Source: CAWFFV01 sp963814985 | Lineage (GTDB): Bacteria; Chloroflexota; Ktedonobacteria; Ktedonobacterales; Ktedonobacteraceae | Direction: 5' to 3' | Assembly: GCA_963814985.1 (NCBI GenBank) | Contig: CAWFFV010000046.1 | Span: 14,793 to 78,792, forward strand | Length of the DNA: 64,000 nucleotides | Part shown: positions 1-9,506 of the stretch, one piece after another | Layout of the letters: every line of letters begins with the position of its first letter | How positions within the stretch are numbered: the stretch's first letter is position 1 | Notes under the pieces: generated by a model | Databases searched by the model: none | What the model saw: the letters and a program-made list of their open reading frames with translations, nothing else | What the model was told of the DNA's origin: nothing | Program-made: the position numbers and the translations under genes

Positions 1-1725
1 CTGATGCCAGCCCATGCCACTCACATTGTCGTGCCACCAGTACTGTATCTGTCCCCCTACTGCAACACAGAGTTCGAAATTGCCAACCATCAGTTCGTTA
101 CCCATCCCGTACTGACCTTCAATCATGCACGGCGGACTGTAAATGCCCGATCCAAAAGTCGGCCCTGCATTCCAGACCCTCCCGTTATCGTTGTCACGCC
201 ACCAGTGCTGCATCTGACCAGTATTGAGCACGCAGACAAGCTCAAAATTTCCCTGTCGACCATAATTGCTCTGAATGAGGGCTGGCCCACTGAGCAAAAC
301 ATTGCTACCAAATCGTCCCCCATCATACCACGTCCAGGGCGCTCCATTAGTACGCCACCAATGATTCAGCCTCCCATCAGCAGTACGCACGACAACCTCG
401 AAGTTACCTGGAGCACCATAGTTGCTCTGGATAAAGCCGGGAACTCCTGCTGCATCGGTAGGTCCAAAGATTCCTCCATCAGCCCATTGCCCGGTCGCCT
501 GATCAAGTATCCAGTGATGCAGTTGGTTGCTCGTTGTAAGATGCACAAATTCGAAGTTGCGATTGTATGTGGTTTGAGTGAGTGTAGGACAGACAGCCGC
601 ATCGTTGCCGAAGCGCGACGCCTGCTGCCAGCTGCGATCGACCGAGTTGTTGCGCCACCAATACTGAATCTGATTGCCATTGGTCGTCGCCAGCATATCG
701 AAGTTACAGTGCAATGCGCCGTTCCCACTCTCAACGAAAACTCCACTGTGCAGACGACGCTTAGTCCAGGGGTCCGGATTAGAATACTGCAAACCATACT
801 TTCCCCAGGTATCGATGCTAACTTCGCCATAACCAAGGAGTATATAGCCTTTATTTCCCCAGGCGGTTCCCCAGGAGTTCTTAACAACCCAACAACCCTG
901 GTTATCATCATACCCGACAATCAGAATACAATGCAGCCCACGCGAACTACCATATACGTGATGATAGACTCCACTGTGGTAAGCATCGAAATCCTGGAAG
1001 ATTTCAAAACAGGCCGTAAGTGGCCCAACGGTGTCCAGCCAGACCTTCTGCTGCTCAACATCTCCAATAGTGATATAATCGTTTATTCTGACGGTACGTC
1101 CCGAACGGTCCGGCGTCGGATTGTAGGGTGAGTTATCTGTCTTATAAGGATAACAGTCCGGGTCAGCAAGGCCATTGGCCTGAATCCAATTAAGTGCAAG
1201 GTCAGGCCAGCCGCGGTCCCCACAATGGCAGCCCATGCCATCGTGGACATCACCCTCCGAACGCTTGCTCCAAACGGCGTGCTCGATCCTGACCATACTC
1301 TCGACCAGAGCAGTGGCACCAAAAGTCCAGCAGGACTCACAAAGACCCTGGTCCTGGACAGTGGTGATCCACGGCCACCCCCAGCGATTGCGCCAGTCTA
1401 CGACAGTTTCTCTGGCAGACCCGACCACCGCTGGCACTACAGCGGGAGGCAACGCACTTGCCTGTGGTCGAAATGTGGCAGGCAGAATGTTCAGATCAAT
1501 ACGTCGCTGGAGGAGAAAAGGATTGGCTGGCGGGATGTGCAAAATCTGCTTGAGATCAAGTCGTGCCACCTGGCCTATGGGAACGAGTCGTGTTGCGTCC
1601 AGAACCCCTAACGGATGTACAGGAACAATATCCACATCATTCACTGCTGGATCGATCGTCCATCTGGCCTGCTTTACTGTAAGGAGTTGCCGTAATTCAC
1701 CAAAGGTGAGCTGTTGACCTGTCAT
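1..1725 (-). CDS. papain-family (C1A) cysteine protease with C-terminal lectin-like repeats, truncated by window edge
   Basis: The minus strand reads open from an ATG at 1725 to the left edge (575 codons, no stop), behind an AGAAGGAG ribosome site. Residues about 105-315 are a papain-type catalytic domain. The oxyanion Gln126 and catalytic Cys132 lie in QDQGLCESCWTFG, His265 in LHCILIVGY, and Asn283 in KNSWGTAWG. From about residue 335 to the edge there are five units of roughly 50 residues, each with NF(E/D) followed by a Q-I/M-x-(H/Y)-WW stretch. This resembles PLL-like or fucose-lectin beta-propeller blades. I see no signal peptide; the first ~100 residues may be a propeptide or an N-domain. 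The gene is probably a protease targeted to glycans or cell surfaces. Family and catalytic residues are clear; the role of the repeats is inferred. The 3' end lies outside the window. Confidence 0.85.
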   Translation of the reverse strand, partial: MTGQQLTFGELRQLLTVKQARWTIDPAVNDVDIVPVHPLGVLDATRLVPIGQVARLDLKQILHIPPANPFLLQRRIDLNILPATFRPQASALPPAVVPAVVGSARETVVDWRNRWGWPWITTVQDQGLCESCWTFGATALVESMVRIEHAVWSKRSEGDVHDGMGCHCGDRGWPDLALNWIQANGLADPDCYPYKTDNSPYNPTPDRSGRTVRINDYITIGDVEQQKVWLDTVGPLTACFEIFQDFDAYHSGVYHHVYGSSRGLHCILIVGYDDNQGCWVVKNSWGTAWGNKGYILLGYGEVSIDTWGKYGLQYSNPDPWTKRRLHSGVFVESGNGALHCNFDMLATTNGNQIQYWWRNNSVDRSWQQASRFGNDAAVCPTLTQTTYNRNFEFVHLTTSNQLHHWILDQATGQWADGGIFGPTDAAGVPGFIQSNYGAPGNFEVVVRTADGRLNHWWRTNGAPWTWYDGGRFGSNVLLSGPALIQSNYGRQGNFELVCVLNTGQMQHWWRDNDNGRVWNAGPTFGSGIYSPPCMIEGQYGMGNELMVGNFELCVAVGGQIQYWWHDNVSGMGWHQ

Positions 1726-1790
1726 TTCAAGTATGCTCCTTCTTCCCTACTACCTGTTCCACGGTCAAAACTCAACAAAAATGGAAGGGC

Positions 1791-1840
1791 CACTAAATAT
1801 ACGTGCCTCAACAGTAAATTTAGGGTATAAATATTTAGTG
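1791..1840. promoter_or_regulatory. perfect 10-bp inverted repeat in the protease 5' region
   Basis: CACTAAATAT at 1791-1800 is mirrored by ATATTTAGTG at 1831-1840, so the arm centres are 40 bp apart. The pair lies 66 bp upstream of the protease start, in the 1726-2024 gap, which otherwise shows no gene. Arms about four helical turns apart would suit a looping or dimeric repressor, but this is inferred from geometry only. Confidence 0.4.
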
Positions 1841-2024
1841 CAGTACAGAGAGGATTTGAAGCATCATGACATAAAGATGGCCGTTTGTTGCTGTGGTTCC
1901 TGACTAGATCAATAGCAGGAGCAAGAACGGCCAGTATGAATAAATACTAGTGCGGCGTCACATCGGTAACACTGATGAGGCCACCTGTTGTTGTATTCGG
2001 GATGCAGAGACGAAATGACGATGA

Positions 2025-2489
2025 CTAAACAGTCACTTTTCCAGCTTCGTCAACGACATTGACCGTGATCTTTGGCTCCAATCCGGTAGCAACTTTGACA
2101 GATACACTAAAGGTCCCAATGCTACGAATCGGCTCTGACAGATCAATGACGCGTCGATCAATGGTGATATTTTCGGATTCGCGTAACGCTGCGGCAATAT
2201 CTTGACTGGTGATCGATCCATAGAGACGGCCCTGGCTTCCAACCCTGGCCTTGAAAGTTAGCGATATCTGGTGCAAGCGTTCTGCCTGCTGGCGATTGAA
2301 TTCAGCTTGCTTCTCAAGTTTGCGCTGTTCGGCGGCGATCCGTTGTGTGCGGTTAGCAATCAGGCCAGGGGTTGCCCCAGCCGCCAGCTGGCGCGGCAAG
2401 AGGTAATTACGGGCATAACCGTTGGCAACCTCTTTCATATCACCGGCCTTTCCCAAACCTTCAACATCTTGTAGTAGAATAATCTTCAT
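2025..2489 (-). CDS. rplI: 50S ribosomal protein bL9
   Basis: 154 residues starting MKIILLQDVEGLGKAGD, the typical bL9 N-terminal rRNA-binding domain. It is followed by the long charged connecting helix (about residues 45-75) and the C-terminal domain ending near KITVNVVDEAGK. Length matches the family (about 150). The ATG at 2489 is preferred over an in-frame TTG nine bases upstream, because it begins the conserved MKII sequence and has a GAGGAG site 11 nt upstream. bL9 sits at the base of the L1 stalk of the large subunit and helps keep reading frame. The usual rpsF/ssb/rpsR neighbours are absent here, so it stands alone. Confidence 0.97.
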   Translation of the reverse strand: MKIILLQDVEGLGKAGDMKEVANGYARNYLLPRQLAAGATPGLIANRTQRIAAEQRKLEKQAEFNRQQAERLHQISLTFKARVGSQGRLYGSITSQDIAAALRESENITIDRRVIDLSEPIRSIGTFSVSVKVATGLEPKITVNVVDEAGKVTV

Positions 2490-2554
2490 GGTGAACAAAG
2501 CTCCTCACAGAGGTGGGGCGAAGGCCCGTCTTCCTCCTCACGCTATAATACGGC

Positions 2555-2588
2555 TAAGTATACACCTTGTGACAGGTGAATGCAACCG
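2555..2588. promoter_or_regulatory. 34-bp upstream element, copy 1
   Basis: This 34-bp stretch matches 11003-11036 at 32 of 34 positions. It begins TAAGTATACACCTTGTGA and ends GTGAATGCAACCG. It contains CACCT and AGGTG as a small inverted repeat around TGTGAC. It ends 159 bp before the start of an XRE-domain gene; the other copy ends 161 bp before an HTH-GAF gene. The equal spacing suggests a shared operator or promoter module. No regulator is identified. Confidence 0.5.
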
Positions 2589-2747
2589 CTTGTTACTTCT
2601 GCTTTTCGTGACTCTTCCCACTATCGTTAAGCTTACTCACTCCGCCTGTCATTCTTCTTGTCCATCAACAGATGTCCTATGCACCTTCCTCATATTTGAT
2701 GATATCGATGTCTTTGCGTTCTATAGGAAGCAGGTGGGATAACTCAT

Positions 2748-5664
2748 GTGCTCTCAACAAACTCAAAGGATGGAACAGGGATAAATCGTGAAGTTCTTCC
2801 TCTCTCCGGTTTTGGGGAGATCCTCAAAGCCGCTCGCAAGCAGAAACGGTTCACGCAAAAGCAGTTGGGCCAACGGCTCGGCGTGCATTATAACACGATT
2901 TCCTCATGGGAGCTGGGAACCTACTTACCGGAAACGCGCGGACTGGTTTTAGAATTGGCTCGTCACTGGACCTGGATGAGCAGGGAACCCGACAGTTGTT
3001 GGAAGCCAGTTTGACGGCGCTCGCTCCTTACTGGAATGTGCCCTATCAGCGCAATCCTTTCTTCACCGGCCGCGACAATGTTCTGTGCCAGATCCATGAA
3101 CTCCTTTGTCACGAGCACAACGCACTCTTGAACCAATCATGTGCATTAAGTGGTCTGGGAGGCATTGGCAAGACCCAAACAGTCATCGAGTATGCCTACC
3201 GATATGCCAACGACTATTCGGCAATCTTCTGGGTTGCCGGCCAGACCTCTGAAGGGATTGTTTCCAGCTTTGTCGCTCTTGCTAATGTGCTCAACTTACC
3301 AGGGAGGCAATTCCAAGAGCAGAGTCACGTGGTCGAAGCAGTTCTTCGCTGGCTCACCACCCACAGTCGATGGTTGCTGATTTTTGACAATGTTGAGGAT
3401 ATAGCGCTGATAAAAAGCTTTTTGCCTGCTGCTCGTTGTGGGTCGCTGCTCTTCACATCCCGCAGGCAGGCCTTTGAAGTCGCTGCTCAGGTGCTCTCTC
3501 TCGAACCGATGACATCGGAGGAAGGGATGCGTTTCCTGCTTGGTCGGGCCAGATTCTCCTCCGATTTGAGAGCATCCCGGGATCTCCTTGCTCCAGAGGA
3601 CGAGGAGGCTCTCCAAAAGATTGTCTCGCTTATGGATGGCCTCCCTCTTGCGCTTGATCAGGTCGGCTCCTACATTGAAGCCACACGGTGTCGCCTGTCC
3701 GACTACCTGCAACTCTACCAGTCTTCCCAACAGTATTTTCTCGACGGGCGTGATGCTCACGCCGATCATCCACTGTCGGTGACCAGAACCTTCACACTGA
3801 TATTTGAGCAACTTGAGCAGAGCCACGCACCAGCCGCCGAGTTACTAACGGTGTGCGCCTTTCTGGCTCCTGAGGCTATTCCCGAAGCGTTTTTTCGTGA
3901 AGGGGCTGCGTCTCTTGGACCGGAGCTTGAGGCACTGATCACGAATCCCCTTGCATTCCATACAACGATCAGCGTACTGCTGGCGTATTCCTTACTCCAG
4001 CGTAATCCTGGTGCTCAAACGGTGACGGTGCATCGATTGGTCCAGGAGGTGCTCAAAGGCTCTCTGTCAAAAGCAGCTCAACAGATGTGGGCGAGCCATG
4101 TGATCTGTGCCATGAGTCATCTCTTTCCTTCTCTGAAAGGAAAGCAAGCCAACGATTGGCAACGTTGTGAGCAACTCTTACCTCATGCGCTGGTCTGTAT
4201 CACATTGAGCGAGCAGTGGGACAACGACGAGACAGAGCGCCTTACGTTAATGAATCGTGTCGCAACGTATCTCAGACTACGTGCACGTTATGCAGAGGCA
4301 GAGCCTCTCTTGCAACGAGCATTGAGCATTTGCGAGCGGACATTGGGTGTTGAACATCCTCAGGTAGCGAGGTTGCTCAACAATCTGGCACTTCTCTATC
4401 AGAACCTGGGAAAGTATGAGCAAGCTAAATTACTCTTCCAGCGGGGCTACACATCTGATGAACAGAATTTCGGAGTAGCGGATCATCCCGATGTGGTCTC
4501 TTCCCTCAACAACCTGGCAGAGTTCTATCGTGAACAGGGAAAGTATGAGCAAAGCTGAGCCACTCTTCCAGCAGGCCTTGCGCATCCGGGAGCAGAACCT
4601 CGGACCTGACCATCCCGATCTGGCCCCTCTCCTCAACAACCTGGCACTTCTCTATCGGAACCTGGGAAAGTATGAGCAAGCTGTAGCCACTCTTCCAGCG
4701 GACCTTGCGCATCCGGGAACACAGCCTCGGACCTGACCATCCCAATGTGGCCATTTCCCTCAACAACCTGGCACTTCTCTATCTGGACCTGGGAAAGTAT
4801 CGAGCCGGGCAGAGTCACTCTTCCAGCGGGGCTTGCGTATCTGGGAGCACAGCTTCGGACCTGACCATCCCAATGTGGCCACTTCCCTCAACAACCTGGC
4901 AGGCACTCTATCGAAAGCAGGGAAAGTATGAGCAGGCTTAGGCCACTCTATCAGCGGGCCTTGTGCATCTGGGAGCAGAACCTCGGACCTGACCATCCCA
5001 ATGTGGCCTCTCCCCTTAGCAATCTGGCAGAACTCTATCGCAAGCTGGGACTGTATGAGCAGGCTCAGCCACTCTCCTGTGGGCTTGCACATCCGGGAGC
5101 ACAGCTACGGACCTGACCATCCCGATGTGGCCACTTCCCTCAACAACCTGGCAGGACTCTATCGCAAGCAGGGAAAGTATGAGCAGGCTGAGCCACTCTA
5201 TCAGTGGGCCTTGCGCATCTGGGAGCACAGCGCTCGGACCTGACCATCCCAATGTGGCCACTTCCCTCAACAACCTGGCACTTCTTTATAAGTGTCTGGG
5301 ACTGTATGAGCAGGCTAAGCCACTCTCCCTGGGGGCCTTGCACATCCGGGAGCACAGCCTCGGGCCTGACCATCCCGATGTGGCCACTTCCCTCAAAATC
5401 TGGCAGAACTCTATCGCAAGCAGGGAAAGTATGAGTCAGGCTAAGCCACTCTCCTGCGAGCCTTGCACATCCGGGAGCACAGCCTCGGACCTGACCATCC
5501 CGATGTGGCCAACTTCCCTCAACAATCTGGCAGAACTCTATCGCAAGCAGGGAAAGTATGAGCAGGCTCAGCCACTCTCCCTGCGAGCCTTGCACATCCG
5601 GGAGCACAGCCTCGGACCTGACCATCACCTCACACAACAGGTACCAAAGAATTCTGCTCTCTAA
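2748..5664 (+). pseudogene. XRE-NB-ARC-TPR (STAND-type) protein, multiply frameshifted
   Basis: An N-terminal XRE helix-turn-helix (FGEILKAARKQKRFTQ to SSWELGTYLPETRG, 2800-2950) leads into an NB-ARC ATPase with Walker A GLGGIGKTQ near 3160 and a kinase-2-like WLLIFDN near 3370. About ten 42-residue TPR units (4270-5630) follow, with consensus like LGPDHPDVATSLNNLAELYRKQGKYEQA. A one-base deletion at about 2966 (CAC-TGGAC for CACCTGGAC) separates HTH from NB-ARC. The NB-ARC frame stops at 4558, and the TPR units then continue in alternating frames. STAND proteins of this build are signal-sensing ATPase switches, often in defence or regulation. As sequenced, only a truncated product (2906-4558 frame) could be made. 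The start is taken as the GTG at 2748 behind AGGTGG. Confidence 0.85.
4280..5630 (+). repeat. tandem ~126-bp TPR-coding DNA repeats with indels in nearly every unit
   Basis: The CTGGCA of the LNNLA codons recurs at 4385, 4514, 4641, 4768, 4896, 5024, 5148, 5275, 5400 and 5527. The intervals are 129, 127, 127, 128, 128, 124, 127, 125 and 127 bp. An intact unit is 126 bp, so eight of nine intervals break frame. Several insertions fall at the same place in the unit, the GAGCA(A/G)GCT/AGCCACTC junction. The units are otherwise very similar to one another. Confidence 0.85.
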
Positions 5665-5868
5665 CTCTACGAAACCGGAGCAAGCTCAATGTTGGGATTT
5701 ACACTCTTCGAGAAAGCAGGATCATCATGTGAACAGAGAAAGAACACAGTCAAACAGTGAATGTCCTGAGATAAAATGAAAGAAGATGATCTTTGCATCA
5801 GATCGATGACAGGATACCTGGGTCTAGCTCAGGCATGGTGATCCTGAGAGTGCAGAGCAAGGAGAACG

Positions 5869-6405
5869 ATGGACATGACAAACGCCGGTTTTACTCTCTG
5901 GTTGACAGGACTTTTAGGCGCAGGCAAAGTACGCTTTCCGAGATGATTGAGGCGCGTTTACAGGCGCATGGTCGCACTGTTGAGAGACTCGACGGAGATG
6001 TCGTGCGCACTCATTGAGCAAAGGACTGGATTTTAGCCGTGAGGACCGCGATATCACAAGTCAACGCATTGCTTCTGTGTGTAGTCTGCTCGGCCGCAAT
6101 GGGGTGATCTGTATTCTGCGACTATCTCTCCAGATCGTGAACACGTGAGCAAGCGCGGAAAGAGATCGGCAACTTCGTTGAAGTCTCATCGGAAATGTCC
6201 CATTGACGTTTGCCGCCAGCGTGATGTCAAGGGTCTGTACCAGTTGGTTGATGAGGGCAAGATGAAGAGTGTTCCCGGTGTCGATGATCCTTACGAAGAG
6301 CCTGAGCACCCGGAACTGGTGATTGAGACCGATAAAGAGACCATCGAAGAGAGCGCCAATCGCATTTTTGCGAAACTGGTTGAACTCGGGTATCTTGAGC
6401 CAGAA
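5869..6405 (+). pseudogene. cysC: adenylylsulfate (APS) kinase remnant
   Basis: Reading across frames gives an APS kinase. It starts MDMTNAGFTLWLTG with a P-loop GLLGAGK(ST) that loses frame because AAAA is AAA. Then come LDGDVVRTH, LDFSREDRD, CSLLGRNGV, CPIDVCRQRDVKGLY and PGVDDPYEEPEHPEL, ending ELVIETDKETIEES...ELGYL. At least five indels disrupt it, several at short homopolymers. An AAGGAG site precedes the ATG at 5869. The enzyme would make PAPS from APS in sulfate assimilation. No other sulfate gene is nearby. The remnant runs without a stop into chemoreceptor sequence. Confidence 0.8.
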
Positions 6406-7110
6406 GAGGAGAATGTTCAAGAGGCTTTGAAGAAGATGAAACATCTGGATGAGCGTTCTCAGGAGATTGAGCAAATGATCCGTCTCATTGAGAGAATTGC
6501 TGATCAGATTAACCTGCTTGCTTTGAATGCAGCTATCCAATCGGCTATGGCTGGTGAACATGGACGCGGGCTTGCTGTGGTTGCCGATGAATCCGCCTTC
6601 TCGCTGAGCGCTTCAACCGAGTCAACAAAGCGTATCGCTACTTTGGGGTAAAAAGCATTCAGGGTGAGATACATAAAGCTGTGGTTGCTCTGGAAGAAGA
6701 GCACTCCAGAGCTGGTCAAAAAAAGATTGCAACTAACTGAGGAGAATATTCAAGAGACTTCTCAGAAATTGAAACGTCTGGATGAAGCGTTCTCAGGAGA
6801 TTGGTGAAATTGTTCGTATCAAATTCAGGATATCGCATAGTAGAACGACCTCTTCTCGCTTTTAATGCAGCTGATCCAATCAGCCATGGCTGGCTAAAGC
6901 GTGCACGCGGGTTTGCTGTGGTCGCCGATGAAATCCGCCTTCTCGCTCGAGCGTTTAACGAAGTCAAAAAAAGCGTATCGCTATTCCGGTAAAAAGCATT
7001 CAGCATGAAGATACATGAAGCTGCGGTTGCTCTGGAAAAAGAGCACTCGAGAAAGCTGGTCAAAGGATCGCAACCCGCTCAGGAGTAATGTTCAAGAGGC
7101 TTCTCAGAAG
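6406..7110 (+). pseudogene. two tandem fragments of a chemoreceptor signalling domain
   Basis: The first fragment (about 6410-6720) encodes VQEALKKMKHLDERSQEI and the hairpin tip INLLALNAAIQSAMAGEHGRG...VVADE, the hallmark of methyl-accepting chemotaxis proteins. The second (about 6735-7070) repeats the same DNA in a more decayed form, with stops and frame changes around LIQSAMAG and FAVVADEIRLLAR. A third partial start (GTTCAAGAGGCTTCTCAGAAG-like) lies near 7090. No sensor or membrane region is present. These are remnants, possibly left by recombination with receptor paralogues elsewhere. Confidence 0.8.
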
Positions 7111-7240
7111 AGGTAATAGGCAGGAGAGAATATCATGGCAAATCGAGAAAATACTTTGCTTTTTCAGAAGGGAATAGCTGTTTCGGATCAAATGAAGGAT
7201 ATCAATCTGATGGCCGTATCAAAATGTCTAGCGAATGCAA

Positions 7241-7626
7241 ATGATCGCCCATGTTCTCGTCGTAGATGATAGTCCCACTGTTCGCAAAATTGTCCAAGTA
7301 GGCACTCCAACGGGAACACATTCGAGTGATGACAGCTGGTGATGGTCTGAGAGCCCTGACTTTAGTCGCCGACGAGATGCCCGCTGTCATCCTGCTCGAT
7401 ATCCAGTTACCACGTCTGGATGGGTAGCACATTTGCCAGATCATACGCAAAAACACGCAGTTTCAGCACATATCAATTATCATGCTCACTGGAAAGGATG
7501 AATTGTTTGACAAAACGCGTGCTCGATTGGCCGGAGTCGACAGAATATCTCACCAAGCCGTTTGATACTGTCACGTTGGTACAAACAGTCAAAAAACACC
7601 TGATCAATTGGCAAGACGGGTCGTGA
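7241..7626 (+). pseudogene. CheY-like receiver, degenerate duplicate of the gene at 8929
   Basis: The text HVLVVDDSPTVRKIVQ is followed by frame changes, a TAG where DG(Y)AICQ is expected, and a shift near GVDRISHQAV. The last ~90 bases, through the stop codon, are identical or nearly so to the intact gene at 8929-9318. This points to recent duplication or gene conversion at the 3' end, with older decay at the 5' end. Confidence 0.85.
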
Positions 7627-7736
7627 GGAATGAAAGGGAAAAAGAGACCAGGGCTTCTCCTTCTTGTTAGAGAGGGTGGAAATCCCACTATCCATGGGAT
7701 TTCCAACAAACATCAATTCAAGAGAAAGGAAATAGA

Positions 7737-8213
7737 ATGGAAAATAAGCTTGACAAGCGTTTCTTGCAGGAGGTCCTTAATCTGGCCTCAATGGAAGTGC
7801 GGCAGACGCACAAGAGGTATCTGGGCACGCCGCACCTGTCTTCTCACTTTAACTAAGCTGGATGGCGGCTGCACCCAAGACGCACTGCACACCCTAAATT
7901 TCTCCCCCAAACAGGTCTACGATATGGTGCAATGATATCATTACCCAGGCTTCGGATTCGGGAACGCTACCAGTGATACCCCCGATTCGACCTACGCGCC
8001 GCGGCCAAGAGATTTTGCAGATGGCCGAAGACAATGCCTTGAAGGCCGGTTCGGCTGCGATTGACGAGCGCAACTCTTGCACAAGCAATGTTAAGCGAGA
8101 GAGGTTTGACCAACGACCTGCTGATTAAAATAGGCATCGATCCCAAACAACTCATGGAATGCATTCAAAAAAGTAAGGCTCGCTCTTTGCTTGAATTGTC
8201 GTTTGACTCATAA
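7737..8213 (+). pseudogene. Clp N-terminal (Clp-N) repeat-domain protein, frameshifted
   Basis: Stitched frames read MENKLDKRFLQEVLNLASME, then YLGTPHL-like, LDGGCTQDALHTLNFSPKQV, IPPIRPTRRGQEILQMAEDNALKAG, ERNLLQAMLSERG and IGIDPKQLMECI. This is the two-lobed substrate-recognition fold found at the N-terminus of ClpA/ClpC and in stand-alone Clp-N proteins. There is no AAA+ module. At least three indels break it. The ATG at 7737 has an AGAAAGGA site. The family call rests on the pattern of two similar halves and is moderately sure. Confidence 0.65.
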
Positions 8214-8270
8214 CTTGTGTCTTGAGAACAAAGAAACCTCTTCCCTCAAAGGGAAGTCAGGAGCCTGAAA

Positions 8271-8801
8271 ATGACAACAACAGATTCTAACGCGGTATTT
8301 ATAGCAATGATTGATACCAGCGGTAGTATGGATGAATTTAAGAAAAACATTGCACGGAACTTCTCTCTCTGGATGGTCAGCTTTTTACGCACAAAATACA
8401 ACCATGTGCAGATGATCTTTATCAGCCACCACATAGAAGCAAAAGAGGTGACAGAGGAAGAAATCTTCCACCAAGCAGAGGGTGGCACACAGGTCTCTTC
8501 TGCCTACGAGCTTGCACTGCAAATCATCAAGGAACGTTATAACCCCGACGATTGGAACATTTATCCCTTCCATTTCTCCGATGGGGACAATTTCCCATGG
8601 GACAATCATCGTTGTGTCCGGCTCGTCAATCAATTGATGGAATTGTGTCACACTTTTGGCTATGGTGAAATTCGCGAAGGTCGTTCACCCAGTTCCCTGA
8701 TGTCCGCCTACAATAAAATCACCAACAAGAAGTTTACCGCTGTGGCCCTCTCAGAGAAAAAAGAAATCTATTCCATATTACAGGAATTCTTGACGCTGTA
8801 G
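8271..8801 (+). CDS. DUF444/YhbH-like von Willebrand factor A protein, short form
   Basis: 176 residues. The MIDAS-type motif DTSGSM follows FIAMI at about residue 16. Then come WMVSFLRTKYNHVQMIFISHH, EAKEVTEEEIFHQAEGGTQVSSAYELA, and YPFHFSDGDNFPWDN, all hallmarks of the DUF444 (YeaH/YhbH) family. Family members are usually about 380-420 residues, and this matches only the C-terminal half. It has its own GGAG site before ATG 8271 and an undamaged frame, so it may be a functional mini-protein. In Bacillus yhbH is sporulation-related and commonly neighbours prkA and spoVR, neither of which is here. The metal-ion-dependent binding role is inferred from family. Confidence 0.75.
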   Translation: MTTTDSNAVFIAMIDTSGSMDEFKKNIARNFSLWMVSFLRTKYNHVQMIFISHHIEAKEVTEEEIFHQAEGGTQVSSAYELALQIIKERYNPDDWNIYPFHFSDGDNFPWDNHRCVRLVNQLMELCHTFGYGEIREGRSPSSLMSAYNKITNKKFTAVALSEKKEIYSILQEFLTL

Positions 8802-8928
8802 TGAGAGCGGATCTTTCAAAGACCGAGAACAAGTAACTCTAGAGAATACAACGGTCTGGCTGAAATGGAACCCCCAAGGAGGAACAGAAACTCTCTCTGA
8901 TCACTTGAAATGCAAAGGAGTTTATCTG

Positions 8929-9318
8929 ATGACCGAACCGAGAGTCCTCGTCGTAGATGATAGTCCCACTGTTCGCAGGATTGTGCAAATAACACTCCAA
9001 CGGGAACAGATACGCGTGATGACGGCTAGTAATGGTTCCAGTGCCCTGACTTCAATCGCCAATGAGATGCCCGATGTCATCCTCATGGATACCCAGTTGC
9101 CAGATATGGATGGGTACGCCATTTGCCAGCTCATACGCAAAAACACGCAGTTTCAGCACATACCAATGATCATGATGCTCACAGGGAAGAATGAATTGTT
9201 TGACAAAACGCGTGCTCGATTGGCCGGAGCGACAGAATATCTCACCAAGCCGTTTGATACTGTCACGTTGGTACAAACAGTCAAAAAACACCTGATCAAT
9301 TGGCAAGACGGGTCGTGA
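8929..9318 (+). CDS. CheY-like single-domain response regulator
   Basis: 129 residues, receiver domain only. Acidic pair Asp10/Asp11 (VVDDS), phosphoacceptor Asp54 (ILMDTQLPDMDG), Thr85 (MLTGK) and Lys107 (LTKPFD) are all present. The start is ATG 8929, eight bases after AAAGGAG; an upstream in-frame TTG is less likely. It would be phosphorylated by a histidine kinase that is not in this window. It sits between a vWA protein and a PATAN protein, a domain often paired with receivers. Its 3' end is duplicated in the pseudogene at 7241-7626. Confidence 0.92.
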   Translation: MTEPRVLVVDDSPTVRRIVQITLQREQIRVMTASNGSSALTSIANEMPDVILMDTQLPDMDGYAICQLIRKNTQFQHIPMIMMLTGKNELFDKTRARLAGATEYLTKPFDTVTLVQTVKKHLINWQDGS

Positions 9319-9506
9319 GGAATGACAGGCACGCTCTTTGCTTGAATTGTCATTTCACAGCTAAAATTGATCGTTTCACAGAATTCTTGGAGCGCTAGAA
9401 TAGAACTAAACAAGCAATAAAGAAAGGCTGAGAACAGTAAAGCCAGTGCAAAACCGCTATAACCTAGAAGTGACAACTTGTAGGCTCGTTTGGGAAAGGG
9501 AAAAAG
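9319..9506. other. intergenic remnant sharing a tail with the Clp-N pseudogene
   Basis: Directly after the receiver stop codon comes CGCTCTTTGCTTGAATTGTC (about 9332-9351). The same text ends the Clp-N pseudogene near 8179-8198. The intact receiver locus therefore looks like the other receiver/Clp-N locus with the Clp-N body deleted. Confidence 0.6.

Noticed and set aside
4..1131. A 375-codon open frame on the plus strand
   Set aside because: It lies antisense to the papain-type protease, whose minus-strand frame carries full catalytic motifs; the plus-strand product has no recognisable domain.
4430..5664. Several minus-strand open frames across the TPR region
   Set aside because: They repeat with the 126-bp unit and are antisense shadows of the TPR codons.
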